A stretch of DNA of 64,000 nucleotides from Streptomyces roseirectus (GCF_014489635.1 NZ_CP060828.1:7214001-7278000), one strand, 5' to 3'; positions 33,987-43,475 are shown, counted from the stretch's first letter. Made by a program: numbers and translations. The notes: generated by a model from the letters alone, not told the origin.

Positions 33987-35671
33987 TTCGCCTCCTCCTG
34001 CCAGCGGTAGCCGCGCGGCGTCACCATGCGCCCCGCGATGATCCTGGTGGCCGTGTTGCCCACGGTCACGACGGTCATCATGTCGACCGTCGCCGGGTCG
34101 AGTTCACCCAGGGTGGTCACCCGGCTCGACTCGTCCACGCGCGACGCGTTGCGCACCACACCCACGGGGGTCGTCGGAGAACGGTGCTCGGACAGCAGCG
34201 TCAGCGCCTTCGGCAACTGCCAGTCCCGGCCCCGCGAACGGGGGTTGTAGAACGTGACGACCAAGTCCGCCTCGGCGGCGGCCCGTACGCGCCGCTCGAT
34301 GACCTCCCACGGCGTGTGCAGGTCGGAGAGGCTGATCGACACGTGGTCGTGCCCGAGCGGCGCCCCCAGGATCGCCCCGGCCGCCAGCGCGGCCGTCACC
34401 CCGGGCACCCCGACGACGTCGATGTCGTCCGACGCCTCGGCCAGCGCGGGCGACGCCATCGCGTACACCCCGGCGTCCCCGCTCCCGATCAGCGCGACGG
34501 CCAGCCCCTTGCGCGCCTCGGCGACAGCCGTCCGCGCCCGCTCCTCCTCCGCGCCGAGCCCGGACTCCAGCACCAGTGTCCCCGGCCGCAGCAGGTCCCG
34601 GATCTGGTCGACGTACTGATCGAGCCCGACGACGACGGCCGCCCGTCGCAGCTCCTCGCGCGCCCGGGGCGTCAGCAGATCCCGCGCCCCGGGCCCGAGC
34701 CCGACGACGGCGAGCCGCCCGCGCGAGGGACGCCGCACCACGGCACAGGTCGCCATCGCGGGCGAACCGCCCGACTTCCGCTTGGGCACGAGGAGTTCAC
34801 CCCCGCCGACCAGCGCGGCGGCCTCCGCGACCGACGGCGTGCCCACGGCGGCGAGCGGCGCGTCCGACGGGTTCGGCACCTCGACGCCCGCCAACTCCCC
34901 GGCGGAGTACGTGACGACGGGCACCCCGAGCCGCGCGGCGGCCTCCAGGATCCCCGGCTCCTCCGACTTGGCGTCCACCGTGGCGAGCCCCGCCACACTG
35001 CGCGCCGAGAGCCCCGCCTCAGCGAGCGCCCCCTCGATCACGTCCAGCACCTCACCGACGGGCGCCCCCTTGGACGCGCCCACCCCCACGACGAGGGACG
35101 GCGGACGCAACAGCACCTCACCGGACGCCGGTTCGACCGCGCGGTCCGTCAACCGCACCCGGTACGCGCCCTGTTCGGCGGCCGTGAACGGCAGAGCGGG
35201 CAACGGCCAGCCGACCTCCGCCTCCAGCACCACCGGCTCCCCGTCGAGCAGCGCCCGCGTCACCCCGGCCACGTCCCCCTCGACCGGCAGCCCCAGTGTG
35301 TCGAGCCCGGCCACCCCGACGGCGTCCGTCGCCGTCGTCACCACAGCCTGCGCACCCAGCAACTCCGCGACCTCGACGGCGAGTTCGTTGGCCCCACCGC
35401 CGTGCCCCCCGACGAGCGACACGGCGAACCGGCCGCCCTCGTCGACACACACGACCCCAGGATCCGCCCCCTTGTCCGACAGCAGCGGCGCGAGGATCCG
35501 CACCGTCGCCCCGGTCGCCAGGAAACACACCACCTGCGCGCACTCCCCGAACGCGGCCCGCAGGGTGTCTGCCACGGGCCCGTCGTACACCCGCGTACGG
35601 TCCGGCCAGGCCGCGGCCAGCCGGTCCCGCGCCGCAGCCCCCGCCGAGGTGGCGGAAATGAGGCCGATCAC
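33983..35671 (-). CDS. cobJ: Fused CbiG (cobalt-precorrin-5A hydrolase) and CobJ (precorrin-3B C17-methyltransferase)
   Basis: 562 residues. Residues 1 to about 310 are CbiG: MIGLISATSAGAAARDRL, VCFLATGATVRILAPLLSDKGADPGVVCVDEGG, GGHGGGANELA, VVGVGASKGAPVGEVLDVI. After a short linker, residues about 325-562 are CobJ/CbiH: LAVVGLGPGARDLLTPRA, GLDQYVDQI, SGDAGVYAMASPALAEA, DLHTPWEVIERRV and TFYNPRSRGRDWQL. The CobJ half methylates C-17 during ring contraction. CbiG opens the lactone in the anaerobic route, so the fusion mixes features of both routes. ATGA overlaps join it to cobL and cobH. Confidence 0.92.
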   Translation of the reverse strand: MIGLISATSAGAAARDRLAAAWPDRTRVYDGPVADTLRAAFGECAQVVCFLATGATVRILAPLLSDKGADPGVVCVDEGGRFAVSLVGGHGGGANELAVEVAELLGAQAVVTTATDAVGVAGLDTLGLPVEGDVAGVTRALLDGEPVVLEAEVGWPLPALPFTAAEQGAYRVRLTDRAVEPASGEVLLRPPSLVVGVGASKGAPVGEVLDVIEGALAEAGLSARSVAGLATVDAKSEEPGILEAAARLGVPVVTYSAGELAGVEVPNPSDAPLAAVGTPSVAEAAALVGGGELLVPKRKSGGSPAMATCAVVRRPSRGRLAVVGLGPGARDLLTPRAREELRRAAVVVGLDQYVDQIRDLLRPGTLVLESGLGAEEERARTAVAEARKGLAVALIGSGDAGVYAMASPALAEASDDIDVVGVPGVTAALAAGAILGAPLGHDHVSISLSDLHTPWEVIERRVRAAAEADLVVTFYNPRSRGRDWQLPKALTLLSEHRSPTTPVGVVRNASRVDESSRVTTLGELDPATVDMMTVVTVGNTATRIIAGRMVTPRGYRWQEEAK

Positions 35672-36903
35672 TGAGCAACTCCTTCGTCAGAAAAGGACGT
35701 TCGCACGCCCCACAGCAGAAAAACGGGATTGGTGGCCGCGAGCCGCGTCACATCCCCCGGCAGCGGCGCGAGCCGCGACGACTGCAACAGCACCCCGTCA
35801 CAGCCGAACCCGGCCCCGGTGAGCGCCGCCCGCACGGCCGGCACCCGGTCCAGCGCCGCCAGGGCGACGACGACACTCCGCCGCGCCCGCCGCGCGCACT
35901 CGGCGACGATGGCGGGCAGCTCCGCGCCCCCACCGCCCACGAACACGGCGTCAGGATCGTCGAGTTGACCGAGCGCTCCCGGTGCCTCGCCGTGCACCAC
36001 ATGGACGTCGACCCCGTGTGCGGCGGCGTTCGCCCGCACCCGCGCCACCCCGTCCGCCGCCTTCTCGACGGCCGACACGGCGGCCCCGAACCGCGCGCAC
36101 TCCACGGCCACGGACCCCGACCCGGACCCCACGTCCCACACCGACTCACCGGCCCGGGGCCCGAGTCGGGCCAGCGCGAGGGCCCGCACCTCGAACTTGG
36201 TGATCATCGAGTCCCGGTGCGCGAAGTCCCCCTCGTCGAGCGCCCAGCGCGCGGGAGACCCCAGCCCCCCGGCAACCGTCCGCATCCCGCCGGGAGTTCG
36301 CCGCGCGTCGAGACACAGCACGACACTCACCGCCGTCCCCCAGTCCCGCGCCGCCGCCTCCTCGGGCGTCACCCGCTCGACCCGCTCGAGCACCGGATCC
36401 CCCAGCGCCACCCCGACGACCAACTCCCGCTCGTACCCGAGCAGTCCGGCCCCCAGCTCGGCGGGCCCGCCCCCGGGCCCCGTCAACACGGCCACCTTGG
36501 GAAACGCCCGGCACACGTTCACCGCGACCCGAGGCGCCCGCCCGTGCGCGCTCACCACGACCGCGTCGTCCCACGCAACGCCCAGCCGTGCGAAGGCCGT
36601 TGCCACCGACGACACCCCGGGCCGCACATCCAGCGCACCGGGCCCGAACCGCTCGGCCAGCGCCCGCACGACTCCGAAGAACCCCGGATCACCGGAGGCG
36701 AGCACCACGACGCGCCGCCCCGCACGGACGTACTCCTCGACCGTGTCGAACGCGGGCGCGAGCGCCCCGAGCACGACAGCCGCCGCCCCCTCGGGCAGCT
36801 CGACCGCCGCCAGGTGCCGCCGCCCCCCGACGACCAACTCCGCGCCGTCCAGCACCTCCTGGGGAACCGGTGCCCCGGTCCCCGTACCGACGACGGTGAT
36901 CAC
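35668..36903 (-). CDS. cobL: Precorrin-6Y C5,15-methyltransferase (decarboxylating)
   Basis: 411 residues, a CbiE-CbiT fusion as in aerobic CobL. The N-terminal half (1 to about 205) is a tetrapyrrole methylase: MITVVGTGTGAPVPQEVLDGAELVVGG, VLASGDPGFFGVVRAL, PGVSSVATAFARLG. The C-terminal half (about 215-411) is a class I methyltransferase: HRDSMITKFEVRALALARL, then the SAM-binding WDVGSGSGSVAVECA. It adds two methyl groups and decarboxylates the C-12 side chain. It overlaps cobM and cbiG/cobJ by four bases each. Confidence 0.93.
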   Translation of the reverse strand: MITVVGTGTGAPVPQEVLDGAELVVGGRRHLAAVELPEGAAAVVLGALAPAFDTVEEYVRAGRRVVVLASGDPGFFGVVRALAERFGPGALDVRPGVSSVATAFARLGVAWDDAVVVSAHGRAPRVAVNVCRAFPKVAVLTGPGGGPAELGAGLLGYERELVVGVALGDPVLERVERVTPEEAAARDWGTAVSVVLCLDARRTPGGMRTVAGGLGSPARWALDEGDFAHRDSMITKFEVRALALARLGPRAGESVWDVGSGSGSVAVECARFGAAVSAVEKAADGVARVRANAAAHGVDVHVVHGEAPGALGQLDDPDAVFVGGGGAELPAIVAECARRARRSVVVALAALDRVPAVRAALTGAGFGCDGVLLQSSRLAPLPGDVTRLAATNPVFLLWGVRTSFSDEGVAQ

Positions 36904-37721
36904 GTACTCGCACCCCGTTCACGCCGCAGCGCCTTGCGGGCCTCGGGGTCGGCCTTGCGGAACCCGTGGAAGTGACCCGGGTGGTAGAGGTGCGAGCGGG
37001 TGCCGCTGGCGCCGAGCGCGGGGCCCACCAGGAACAGCGTGTGCTTCCACAGCTTGTGCTCCTTGACGGTCTCCTCCAGCGTCTCGATCGTGCACCGCAC
37101 CACCAACTCCTCGGGCCAGGTGGCCTGGTAGGCGACCACGACCGGCGTCGACGTCGGATAGCCGCCCTCCAGCAGCTCCCGCACGAGCTGCCCGCTGCGC
37201 GCCGCCGACAGGAACACCGCCATCGTCGTGCCGTGCCGCGCGAACTCCCGCACCTCCTCGCCGGGCGGCATCGGCGTCTTCCCGCCGCCCAGCCGGGTCA
37301 GCACCACGGACTGCGCGACCTCCGGGATCGTCAGCTCACGGCCCGCGATCGCCGCGACCGCCGAGAACGACGACACACCGGGCACGATCTCCGTCTCGAT
37401 GCCGAGCTGCGCGCACCGGTCCAGCTGCTCCTGCGTCCCGCCCCACAGCGCCGGGTCACCCGAGTGGATCCGGGCCACCTTCAGACCGTCCCGCAGCGCC
37501 CGCTCGTACACCGCGACGACGTCCTCCAGCGACATCGTCGCCGAGTCCAGGATCTCGGCGCCCTCGCGCGCGTGGTCCAGGACGTCGGCCTGGACCAGGC
37601 TCGCCGCCCAGATCACCACGTCCGCCTCGGCGATGCGCCGCGCGGCGCGCAGCGTCAGCAGATCGGCGGCGCCGGGGCCGGCACCGACGAACGTCACCTT
37701 GCCGGTGGGGGCATCGGCCAT
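36900..37721 (-). CDS. cobM: Precorrin-4 C11-methyltransferase
   Basis: 273 residues; ATG with AAAGGA nine bases upstream. A long in-frame extension toward 38180 crosses the ZIP gene and is rejected. CobM/CbiF pattern: KVTFVGAGPGAADLLTLRAARRIAEADVVIWA, IHSGDPALWGGTQEQLDRC, PGVSSFSAVAAIAGRELTIPEVAQSVVLTR, MAVFLSAARSGQLVRELLEGGYPTSTPVVVAYQATWPEE. It methylates C-11 of precorrin-4. It is the first gene of the minus-strand six-gene operon; no riboswitch was found in its 112-base leader. Confidence 0.94.
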   Translation of the reverse strand: MADAPTGKVTFVGAGPGAADLLTLRAARRIAEADVVIWAASLVQADVLDHAREGAEILDSATMSLEDVVAVYERALRDGLKVARIHSGDPALWGGTQEQLDRCAQLGIETEIVPGVSSFSAVAAIAGRELTIPEVAQSVVLTRLGGGKTPMPPGEEVREFARHGTTMAVFLSAARSGQLVRELLEGGYPTSTPVVVAYQATWPEELVVRCTIETLEETVKEHKLWKHTLFLVGPALGASGTRSHLYHPGHFHGFRKADPEARKALRRERGAST

Positions 37722-37833
37722 GGGGGGAGTCCTTTCAGAACGGTTGCAGAGCGGGGACAGAGCGGGGATGCCGAGCGGGGGTTCAGGGCGCTGCCGGCAC
37801 ACCGGCGCACGCCCGAACCCCTGGCCTGCGGAC

Positions 37834-38598
37834 ATGCGCGAACAAGGGGTGATCGGATACGAAGTCCTCATGGCGGTCTTCGTCGCGCTCGGCGCGTTCC
37901 TGATGACGCTGGCCGGCGGCTGGACGGCACAGCGCGTGACCGACCGGCGCCACCTGGTGCTGGGCCTGGCGGGCGGCCTGATGCTGGGCGTCGTCGGCCT
38001 CGACCTGCTGCCCGAAGCGCTCGACGCCGCGGGCACGGAGGTGCACGGCGTCCCCGCCGCCCTCCTGCTCTTCGTCGCCGGCTTCCTGCTGGCCCATCTG
38101 GTGGAACGCCTCCTGGCCGCCCGCCAGGCCGCGCACGGCGCCGAGGAGCATGACGGCCGCACCCCCGAGGTCGGCCTCACAGCCGCCGCCGCGATGGTCG
38201 GTCACAGCGTCATGGACGGCGTCGCCATCGGCGCCGCGTTCCAGGTCGACGGCGGCATGGGGGCGGCCGTCGCGCTCGCCGTCATCGCCCACGACTTCGC
38301 CGACGGCTTCAACACGTACACGATCACCAGCGTCTACGGGAACGCCCGCCGCAAAGCCCTCGCGATGCTCTTCGCGGACGCCGCGGCCCCCGTGCTCGGC
38401 GCGCTCTCCACGACCTTCGTCACCATCCCCGAGCACTACCTCGGCGGCTATCTCGGCTTCTTCGGCGGCGCCCTCCTCTACCTCGCCGCCGCCGAGATCC
38501 TGCCCGAGGCCCACCACGACCACCCCGCCCGCTCGACCGTCCTGTGCACGATCGCGGGCGCGGCGTTCATCTGGCTGGTGGTGGGCCTGGCGGGCTGA
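37834..38598 (+). CDS. ZIP-family divalent metal transporter
   Basis: 254 residues if the ATG at 37834 is used; GTG 37849 and ATG 37870 are in frame and equally unproven. Eight hydrophobic segments, with the ZIP metal helices GHSVMDGVAIGAAFQ (helix 4) and AHDFADGFNTYTI (helix 5). A short His/Glu loop (HGAEEHDGR) lies between helices 3 and 4. It would import Zn, Fe, or given its place between two cobalamin operons, cobalt. It is divergent from cobM and convergent with cobI. Confidence 0.85.
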   Translation: MREQGVIGYEVLMAVFVALGAFLMTLAGGWTAQRVTDRRHLVLGLAGGLMLGVVGLDLLPEALDAAGTEVHGVPAALLLFVAGFLLAHLVERLLAARQAAHGAEEHDGRTPEVGLTAAAAMVGHSVMDGVAIGAAFQVDGGMGAAVALAVIAHDFADGFNTYTITSVYGNARRKALAMLFADAAAPVLGALSTTFVTIPEHYLGGYLGFFGGALLYLAAAEILPEAHHDHPARSTVLCTIAGAAFIWLVVGLAG

Positions 38599-38666
38599 AA
38601 CCGCCCCAAAAGCACCACAGGCGGACGCCGGAACGCGGGCCCGCGCCCCCACCTCACCCATCCGTC

Positions 38667-39398
38667 TCACAACTTCCCGCCCCGCCCACTGTCCCGCCGC
38701 GCAGGCGAGATCAGCGTCGACAGATACGGCAACGGCGACCCGTCCAGCTCGGACGCGCCCCGCACGGTCTCCCCCTCAAGCCCCAGCGACGCCCCCCAGA
38801 CGGCCCCCTCGACCCGCCCGGACTCCCGCAGCGCCTCGACGACCTCCCCGGCCTGCCGCCCGAACTTGTACGCGACGACCGTCCCAGGACCCGCCAGCGC
38901 CTCCTTGAGGACGGCCGACCCCGCGGTCACCGGCACCAGTGTCAGCGGCTCGGTCCCCTCGGTCAGCACGGCCCCCGACCGCGCCGCGAGATCCTGCATC
39001 GCGGTGATCCCCGGCACCGTCTCGACGACCGTCCCCGGCACCAGCTCGGACACCGTCTGCGCGAGATACGTGAACGTCGAGTACACGTTGGGATCCCCGA
39101 TGGTCGCGAACGCAACGCACGCGTGCGCACGCAACAACGCCGCCACCCGCTCCCCGGCCGCGTCCCACGCCGCCTCCCGCCGCCCCCGGTCACTGCGCTC
39201 GTTCAACGCGAACACCACGCGGACGACCTTCTCGGCCGAGACGTAGTGCAGCACCGTAGCCTCGGCGCGCCCCCGCTCACCCGTGTCCATCACCGGCACG
39301 ACGACGACGTCCGCGGCCCGCAGCGCGCCCACGCCCTTGACGGTCACCAACTCCGGGTCCCCGGGCCCCACCCCGACCCCGATCAACCTGCTGCTCAT
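38667..39398 (-). CDS. cobI: Precorrin-2 C20-methyltransferase
   Basis: 243 residues from the ATG that overlaps the cobB stop by ATGA. Tetrapyrrole methylase features of CobI/CbiL: LIGVGVGPGDPELVTVKGVGALRAADVVVVPV, FATIGDPNVYSTFTYLAQTV, ETVPGITAMQDLAARSG, VAYKFGRQAGEVVEAL. It adds the methyl at C-20. It ends the seven-gene riboswitch operon. Confidence 0.93.
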   Translation of the reverse strand: MSSRLIGVGVGPGDPELVTVKGVGALRAADVVVVPVMDTGERGRAEATVLHYVSAEKVVRVVFALNERSDRGRREAAWDAAGERVAALLRAHACVAFATIGDPNVYSTFTYLAQTVSELVPGTVVETVPGITAMQDLAARSGAVLTEGTEPLTLVPVTAGSAVLKEALAGPGTVVAYKFGRQAGEVVEALRESGRVEGAVWGASLGLEGETVRGASELDGSPLPYLSTLISPARRDSGRGGKL

Positions 39399-40897
39399 GA
39401 CGTCCGGCACCTCTCCACGAACCGACGGGCCACACCGGGCTCGCTCGCCCAATGCGTATGCAAATAACTCGCGTGCACATTACGTGTCACGAACCCCTCC
39501 ACACGACCCCGAGCCCCCCGAACCCCCCACGCGGGCGCCTCCCCGGCCCCCGGCTCCACCACCGTCCGGTGAAACTCGTGCCCCCGCATCCGCGTCCCGA
39601 CCCCGGCCAGCACACTCTCACTGACGGCGACGGCATCCCGGTACCCCAGCGTCAACCGCTCCGACATCCGCGCCGACGCGTCGATCACCCCACACATCGG
39701 AACCCCGTCCAATTCCCGGCACAGATAAAGCAACCCCGCACACTCGGCCGCGACAGGCGCCCCCGCCTCCACCAACGCCACGACATCCTTCCGCAGCCCC
39801 TCATTGGCGGACAACTCCGCCCCATAAACCTCCGGAAACCCACCCCCGACAACCAACCCAGCAGTCCCCTCCGGCAACCCCTCATCCCGCAACGGATCAA
39901 ACGTCACGACCTCCGCCCCAGCAGCGGCAAGCAATTCAGCATGCTCGGCATAGGAAAAGGTGAACGCGGCCCCACCGGCAACAGCGACAACGGGCCGCGC
40001 GCCCGGGGTTTTCGACAGAAGGCCCTCTTTCGCACCCTGCCCGACCAAATCCAGCCCGTCCGGCGCTTGAGGACGAGGCCCGTCCAGGGCCGAAGCGGGG
40101 GTCTGGGGGCGGCAGCCCCCAGGGTCGGGATTGGGAAGGGGCGGCGGGGGCGAAACCCTCAGGGCCGCACCCGCATCCCACCCGTCACCCCCCACGTCCC
40201 CGGCAGCCCGCGCCAACCCCATCAACGCCTCCAGATCACACCCCGCCTCCACCTGCGCCGCCATCGCCGCCACCGCCTCCACCGCCGCCCCCCGCCGCTC
40301 GGCGACCGGCACCAACCCCAGATGCCGGGACGGCACGTCCACCTGCCCCACCCGCCGCAACACCCCCAGCACCGGCACCCCGGCGGACTCCAGCGCCTCC
40401 CGCAACAACTCCTCGTGCCGGTCGGAGGCGACCTTGTTGAGAATCACACCCCCCACCCGAACCTCGGGATCCCAGGAGACGAACCCATGCACGAGCGCGG
40501 CCACGGACCGCGACTGCGAAGACGCGTCGACGACCAGCACGACCGGCGCCCGCAACAACTTCGCGACCTGCGCCGTGGACGCCAACTCCCCTTCCCCACC
40601 GGCCCCGTCGAACATCCCCATGACGCCCTCGACGACGGCGACGTCCGCCCCCCGGGCCCCGTGGAGGAACAGCGGAGCCACCAACTCCGGCCCACACAGA
40701 TACGCGTCGAGATTCCGCCCCACCCGCCCGGTGGCGAGCGAGTGATACCCGGGATCGATGTAGTCCGGCCCCACCTTGTGCGCGGACACGACAAGCCCCC
40801 GCGCGGCGAACGCGGCCATCAACCCCGTGGCAACCGTGGTCTTCCCGCTCCCGGAGGACGGCGCGGCGATGACCAGCCGAGGAACGGACCTCACCAC
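39395..40897 (-). CDS. cobB: Cobyrinate (hydrogenobyrinate) a,c-diamide synthase with a repeat-derived insertion
   Basis: 500 residues, GTG start (a second GTG follows directly). The N-terminal ATP-binding domain starts LVIAAPSSGSGKTTVATGL and has KVGPDYIDPGYH and VVEGVMGMFDG. The C-terminal class I glutaminase domain has GGGFPEVYGAEL, the catalytic Cys386 in AAECAGLLYL, and GHEFHRTVV. It amidates the a and c carboxylates. Between the domains, residues 247-299 are a Pro/Gly-rich block (PPPPLPNPDPGG...QTPASALDGPRPQAPDG) that matches translation of a dispersed palindromic repeat at 40051-40146. The frame stays open, so the protein probably works with a longer linker. Confidence 0.92.
   Translation of the reverse strand: MVRSVPRLVIAAPSSGSGKTTVATGLMAAFAARGLVVSAHKVGPDYIDPGYHSLATGRVGRNLDAYLCGPELVAPLFLHGARGADVAVVEGVMGMFDGAGGEGELASTAQVAKLLRAPVVLVVDASSQSRSVAALVHGFVSWDPEVRVGGVILNKVASDRHEELLREALESAGVPVLGVLRRVGQVDVPSRHLGLVPVAERRGAAVEAVAAMAAQVEAGCDLEALMGLARAAGDVGGDGWDAGAALRVSPPPPLPNPDPGGCRPQTPASALDGPRPQAPDGLDLVGQGAKEGLLSKTPGARPVVAVAGGAAFTFSYAEHAELLAAAGAEVVTFDPLRDEGLPEGTAGLVVGGGFPEVYGAELSANEGLRKDVVALVEAGAPVAAECAGLLYLCRELDGVPMCGVIDASARMSERLTLGYRDAVAVSESVLAGVGTRMRGHEFHRTVVEPGAGEAPAWGVRGARGRVEGFVTRNVHASYLHTHWASEPGVARRFVERCRTS
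40051..40146. repeat. Dispersed Streptomyces palindromic repeat inside cobB
   Basis: Contains AGCCCGTCCGGCGCTTGAGG, ACGAGGCCCGTCCAGGGCCG and AAGCGGGGGTCTGGGGGC, a sequence I recognise as recurring between genes across Streptomyces genomes. An 8-bp hairpin pairs 40103-40110 (CTGGGGGC) with 40115-40122 around a GGCA loop. Here it lies within a coding frame. Confidence 0.75.
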
Positions 40898-41490
40898 TCG
40901 ATCCCCCGCTGCCCCTTCTGCCCCGCGTCCATCGGATGCTTGACCTTGGACATGTCGGTGACGAGATCGGCGAGTTCCACCAGCTTCTCCGGCGCGTTAC
41001 GCCCGGTGATAACGACATGCTGGGTCCCGGGCCGATCCCGCAGCACGGAGACGACCTCATCGGTGTCGATCCACCCCCAGTGCATCGGATAGGCGAACTC
41101 GTCCAGCACGTAAAGCTTGTACGTCTCGGCGGCGAGATCCCGCTTGACCTGCTCCCACCCCTCCCGCGCCTTCTCCTCGTTGTCCATCTGGGCATCCCGC
41201 TGCACCCAGGACCACCCCTCACCCATCTTGTGCCAGTCGACCGAGCCCCCCTCCCCGGAAGCCCCCAGCACCCGAAGCGCGTTCTCCTCCCCGACCTTCC
41301 ACTTCGCCGACTTGACGAACTGGAACACCCCGATGGGCCACCCCTGATTCCAGGCCCGCAACGCGAGCCCGAAAGCGGCGGTCGACTTCCCCTTGCCGAT
41401 TCCCGTATGGACGACGACCAGTGGCCGATTCCTCCGCTGACGGGTCGTCAAACCGTCGTCCGGCACCACACTCGGCTGCCCCTGAGGCAT
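40891..41490 (-). CDS. cobO: Cob(I)yrinic acid a,c-diamide adenosyltransferase
   Basis: 199 residues, CobA/CobO (BtuR) family. P-loop VVHTGIGKGKSTAAFGLALRAWNQGW, IGVFQFVKSAKWKVGEENAL, LYVLDEFAYPMHWGWIDTDEVV, and HVVITGRNAPEKLVELADLVTDMSKVKHPMDAGQKGQRGIEW at the end. It transfers adenosyl from ATP to the cobalt. The ATG shares one base with the preceding stop (TAATG), and its 3' end overlaps cobB by seven bases. Confidence 0.95.
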   Translation of the reverse strand: MPQGQPSVVPDDGLTTRQRRNRPLVVVHTGIGKGKSTAAFGLALRAWNQGWPIGVFQFVKSAKWKVGEENALRVLGASGEGGSVDWHKMGEGWSWVQRDAQMDNEEKAREGWEQVKRDLAAETYKLYVLDEFAYPMHWGWIDTDEVVSVLRDRPGTQHVVITGRNAPEKLVELADLVTDMSKVKHPMDAGQKGQRGIEW

Positions 41491-43475
41491 TACGCGGCCC
41501 TCCTCTGAACGTCCTTGACCAGCCCGGCAATTGACTCCGCCCGCAATTCGTCGAGCGTGACGGCGGTCCCGCCCAACTCCCCCGCGAGCCGCCCCGCGAG
41601 CCCGAGCCGCACAGGACCCGACTCGCAGTCGACCACCACGGACGCCACCCCCTCGGCGGCGAACAGCCGAGCGGCCCGCCCGGCGAGCACCACCGGCTCG
41701 GGCCCCCCGGTCGCCCGCCCGTCCGTCACCACGACGACCAGCGCCCGCCGCGCCGGATCCCGCATCCGCTCCACCCGCAGCACGTCATGCGCCTTGAGCA
41801 GCCCGGCGGCCAGCGGCGTACGCCCCCCGGTCGGCAGCGACTCCAGCCGGGCGGCGGCGGCATCCACCGACGACGTGGGAGGCAGCGCGACCTCCGCCGA
41901 CGCCCCCCGGAACGTCACCAGCCCCACCTTGTCCCGCCGCTGATACGCGTCCAGCAGCAACGACAACACCGCCCCCTTCACCGCGCTCATCCGCTGCCGG
42001 GCCGCCATCGACCCCGACGCGTCGACGACGAACAGCACGAGGTTGGACTCACGCCCCTCCGTCACCGCCTGCCGCAGATCGTCCCGCCGCACCACGAGCC
42101 CACGCCCGACCCGCCCCCGAGCCCGCTGATGCGGCGCGGCGGCCTGCACGGTCGCCGCCAAGTGCAGCTTGGTCAACGCCCCTTGAGGACGCCGCGCCCC
42201 GGTCGTCCGCCCCTGCTCGGTCCGCGCCCGGGACCGCCGCCCGGCAGCCCCCTCGCCGACTCCCGGCACACTCAACACCTTCGCCCGGAACGGCTCGGCA
42301 GCCCGCACGGCCGACTGCTCGCCACCACCCCCGACAGGCTCCCCACCCTCCCCGGCCTCAGGCTGAGCAGCGGCACCACCACCATCCCCCTGCCCACCCT
42401 CGGGCGCCGGCTGCCCACCACCCCCACCGGGCCCGTCCGGATCCGGATCGTCCTCGGGCGACTCCCCGGAAAACTCCTCCAACGTCTCGTCGAGCTTGTC
42501 CTCATCAAGTCCCGGCGCGTCAAACGGATTACGCCGACGACGATGAGGCAACGCCAACAGCGCCGCCTGCCGCACATCCTCGGCCAACACCTCGGTCCGC
42601 CCCGCCCAAGCGGCCAACGCGGTAGCGGTCCTGGCCATCACGATGTCCGCCCGCATCCCGTCGACCTCGAACGCCGCACAGGTCGCCGCGATCTGCCGCA
42701 ACGCCCCGTCGCCCAGCCGCACCGACGGCAACAACTCCCGGGCCGCGACGATCCGTTGCCGCACGGCACGCTCCTCGTCGGCCCAACGCGCCGCGAACTC
42801 CGCCGGATTGTCGTCGTAGGCAAGCCGACGCCGCACGACCTCGACGCGCTGATCGGGCTCCCGGGAAGCGGCGACCTCGACGGTCAGCCCGAACCGGTCG
42901 AGCAACTGCGGCCGCAGTTCCCCCTCTTCGGGATTCATCGTCCCCACGAGCAGGAACCGAGCGGCATGCCGCACGGACACACCCTCACGCTCGACGTACG
43001 ACGCCCCCATGGCAGCGGCATCGAGCAGCAGGTCGACAAGATGGTCATGCAGCAGGTTGACCTCGTCGACGTACAGAATCCCGCGATGCGCATCGGCCAG
43101 CAGCCCAGGCTCGAAAGCCTTCACCCCCTCGGCGAGCGCCCGCTCGATATCCAGCGCCCCCACAAGCCGATCCTCGGACGCCCCGACAGGCAACTCAACC
43201 ATCCGAGCGGCCCGTTGAGCACCCCCGCCGACCTCATGCGGCCCATCAGGGCAAGCCGGATCAGGAGAGGCCGGATCACAGGAGAACCGACACCCCGCGA
43301 CCACCGACACCTCCGGCAACAACGCCGAAAGCGCCCGCACGGCAGTGCTCTTCGCGGTCCCCTTCTCGCCGCGCACGAGCACACCGCCCACAGCGGGCGA
43401 CACCGCGTTCAACAACAACGCGAGCCGCAGATCGTCCTGCCCCACAACTGCCGTGAACGGAAACGGAGTACTCAC
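41490..43475 (-). CDS. Fused ChlI-ChlD-type chelatase subunit (AAA plus VWA domains)
   Basis: 661 residues from a GTG with GGAGGG six bases upstream, overlapping the cobN stop (GTGA). Residues about 5-330 are an AAA ATPase of the magnesium-chelatase type: FTAVVGQDDLRLALLLNAV, Walker A GEKGTAKST, ILYVDEVNLLHDHLVDLLLDAAA, FLLVGTMNPEEGELRPQLLDRFGL. A Pro/Gly/Asp/Glu-rich linker follows (PEDDPDPDGPGGGGGQP). Residues about 475-650 are a VWA domain with the metal site LFVVDASGSMAARQR. No separate cobS and cobT genes are present, so this fused protein is the likely ATPase partner of CobN in cobalt insertion. Confidence 0.88.
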   Translation of the reverse strand: MSTPFPFTAVVGQDDLRLALLLNAVSPAVGGVLVRGEKGTAKSTAVRALSALLPEVSVVAGCRFSCDPASPDPACPDGPHEVGGGAQRAARMVELPVGASEDRLVGALDIERALAEGVKAFEPGLLADAHRGILYVDEVNLLHDHLVDLLLDAAAMGASYVEREGVSVRHAARFLLVGTMNPEEGELRPQLLDRFGLTVEVAASREPDQRVEVVRRRLAYDDNPAEFAARWADEERAVRQRIVAARELLPSVRLGDGALRQIAATCAAFEVDGMRADIVMARTATALAAWAGRTEVLAEDVRQAALLALPHRRRRNPFDAPGLDEDKLDETLEEFSGESPEDDPDPDGPGGGGGQPAPEGGQGDGGGAAAQPEAGEGGEPVGGGGEQSAVRAAEPFRAKVLSVPGVGEGAAGRRSRARTEQGRTTGARRPQGALTKLHLAATVQAAAPHQRARGRVGRGLVVRRDDLRQAVTEGRESNLVLFVVDASGSMAARQRMSAVKGAVLSLLLDAYQRRDKVGLVTFRGASAEVALPPTSSVDAAAARLESLPTGGRTPLAAGLLKAHDVLRVERMRDPARRALVVVVTDGRATGGPEPVVLAGRAARLFAAEGVASVVVDCESGPVRLGLAGRLAGELGGTAVTLDELRAESIAGLVKDVQRRAA

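Noticed and set aside
37722..37833. Possible second cobalamin riboswitch between cobM and the ZIP gene
   Set aside because: No B12 box (GCCACTG) or GGTGCGAATCCGG-like core is found on either strand; only short AGCGGGG repeats are present.
37721..38180. N-terminal extension of cobM into the ZIP gene
   Set aside because: The extension is antisense to the ZIP membrane helices, while the ATG at 37721 has a ribosome site and starts the conserved protein.
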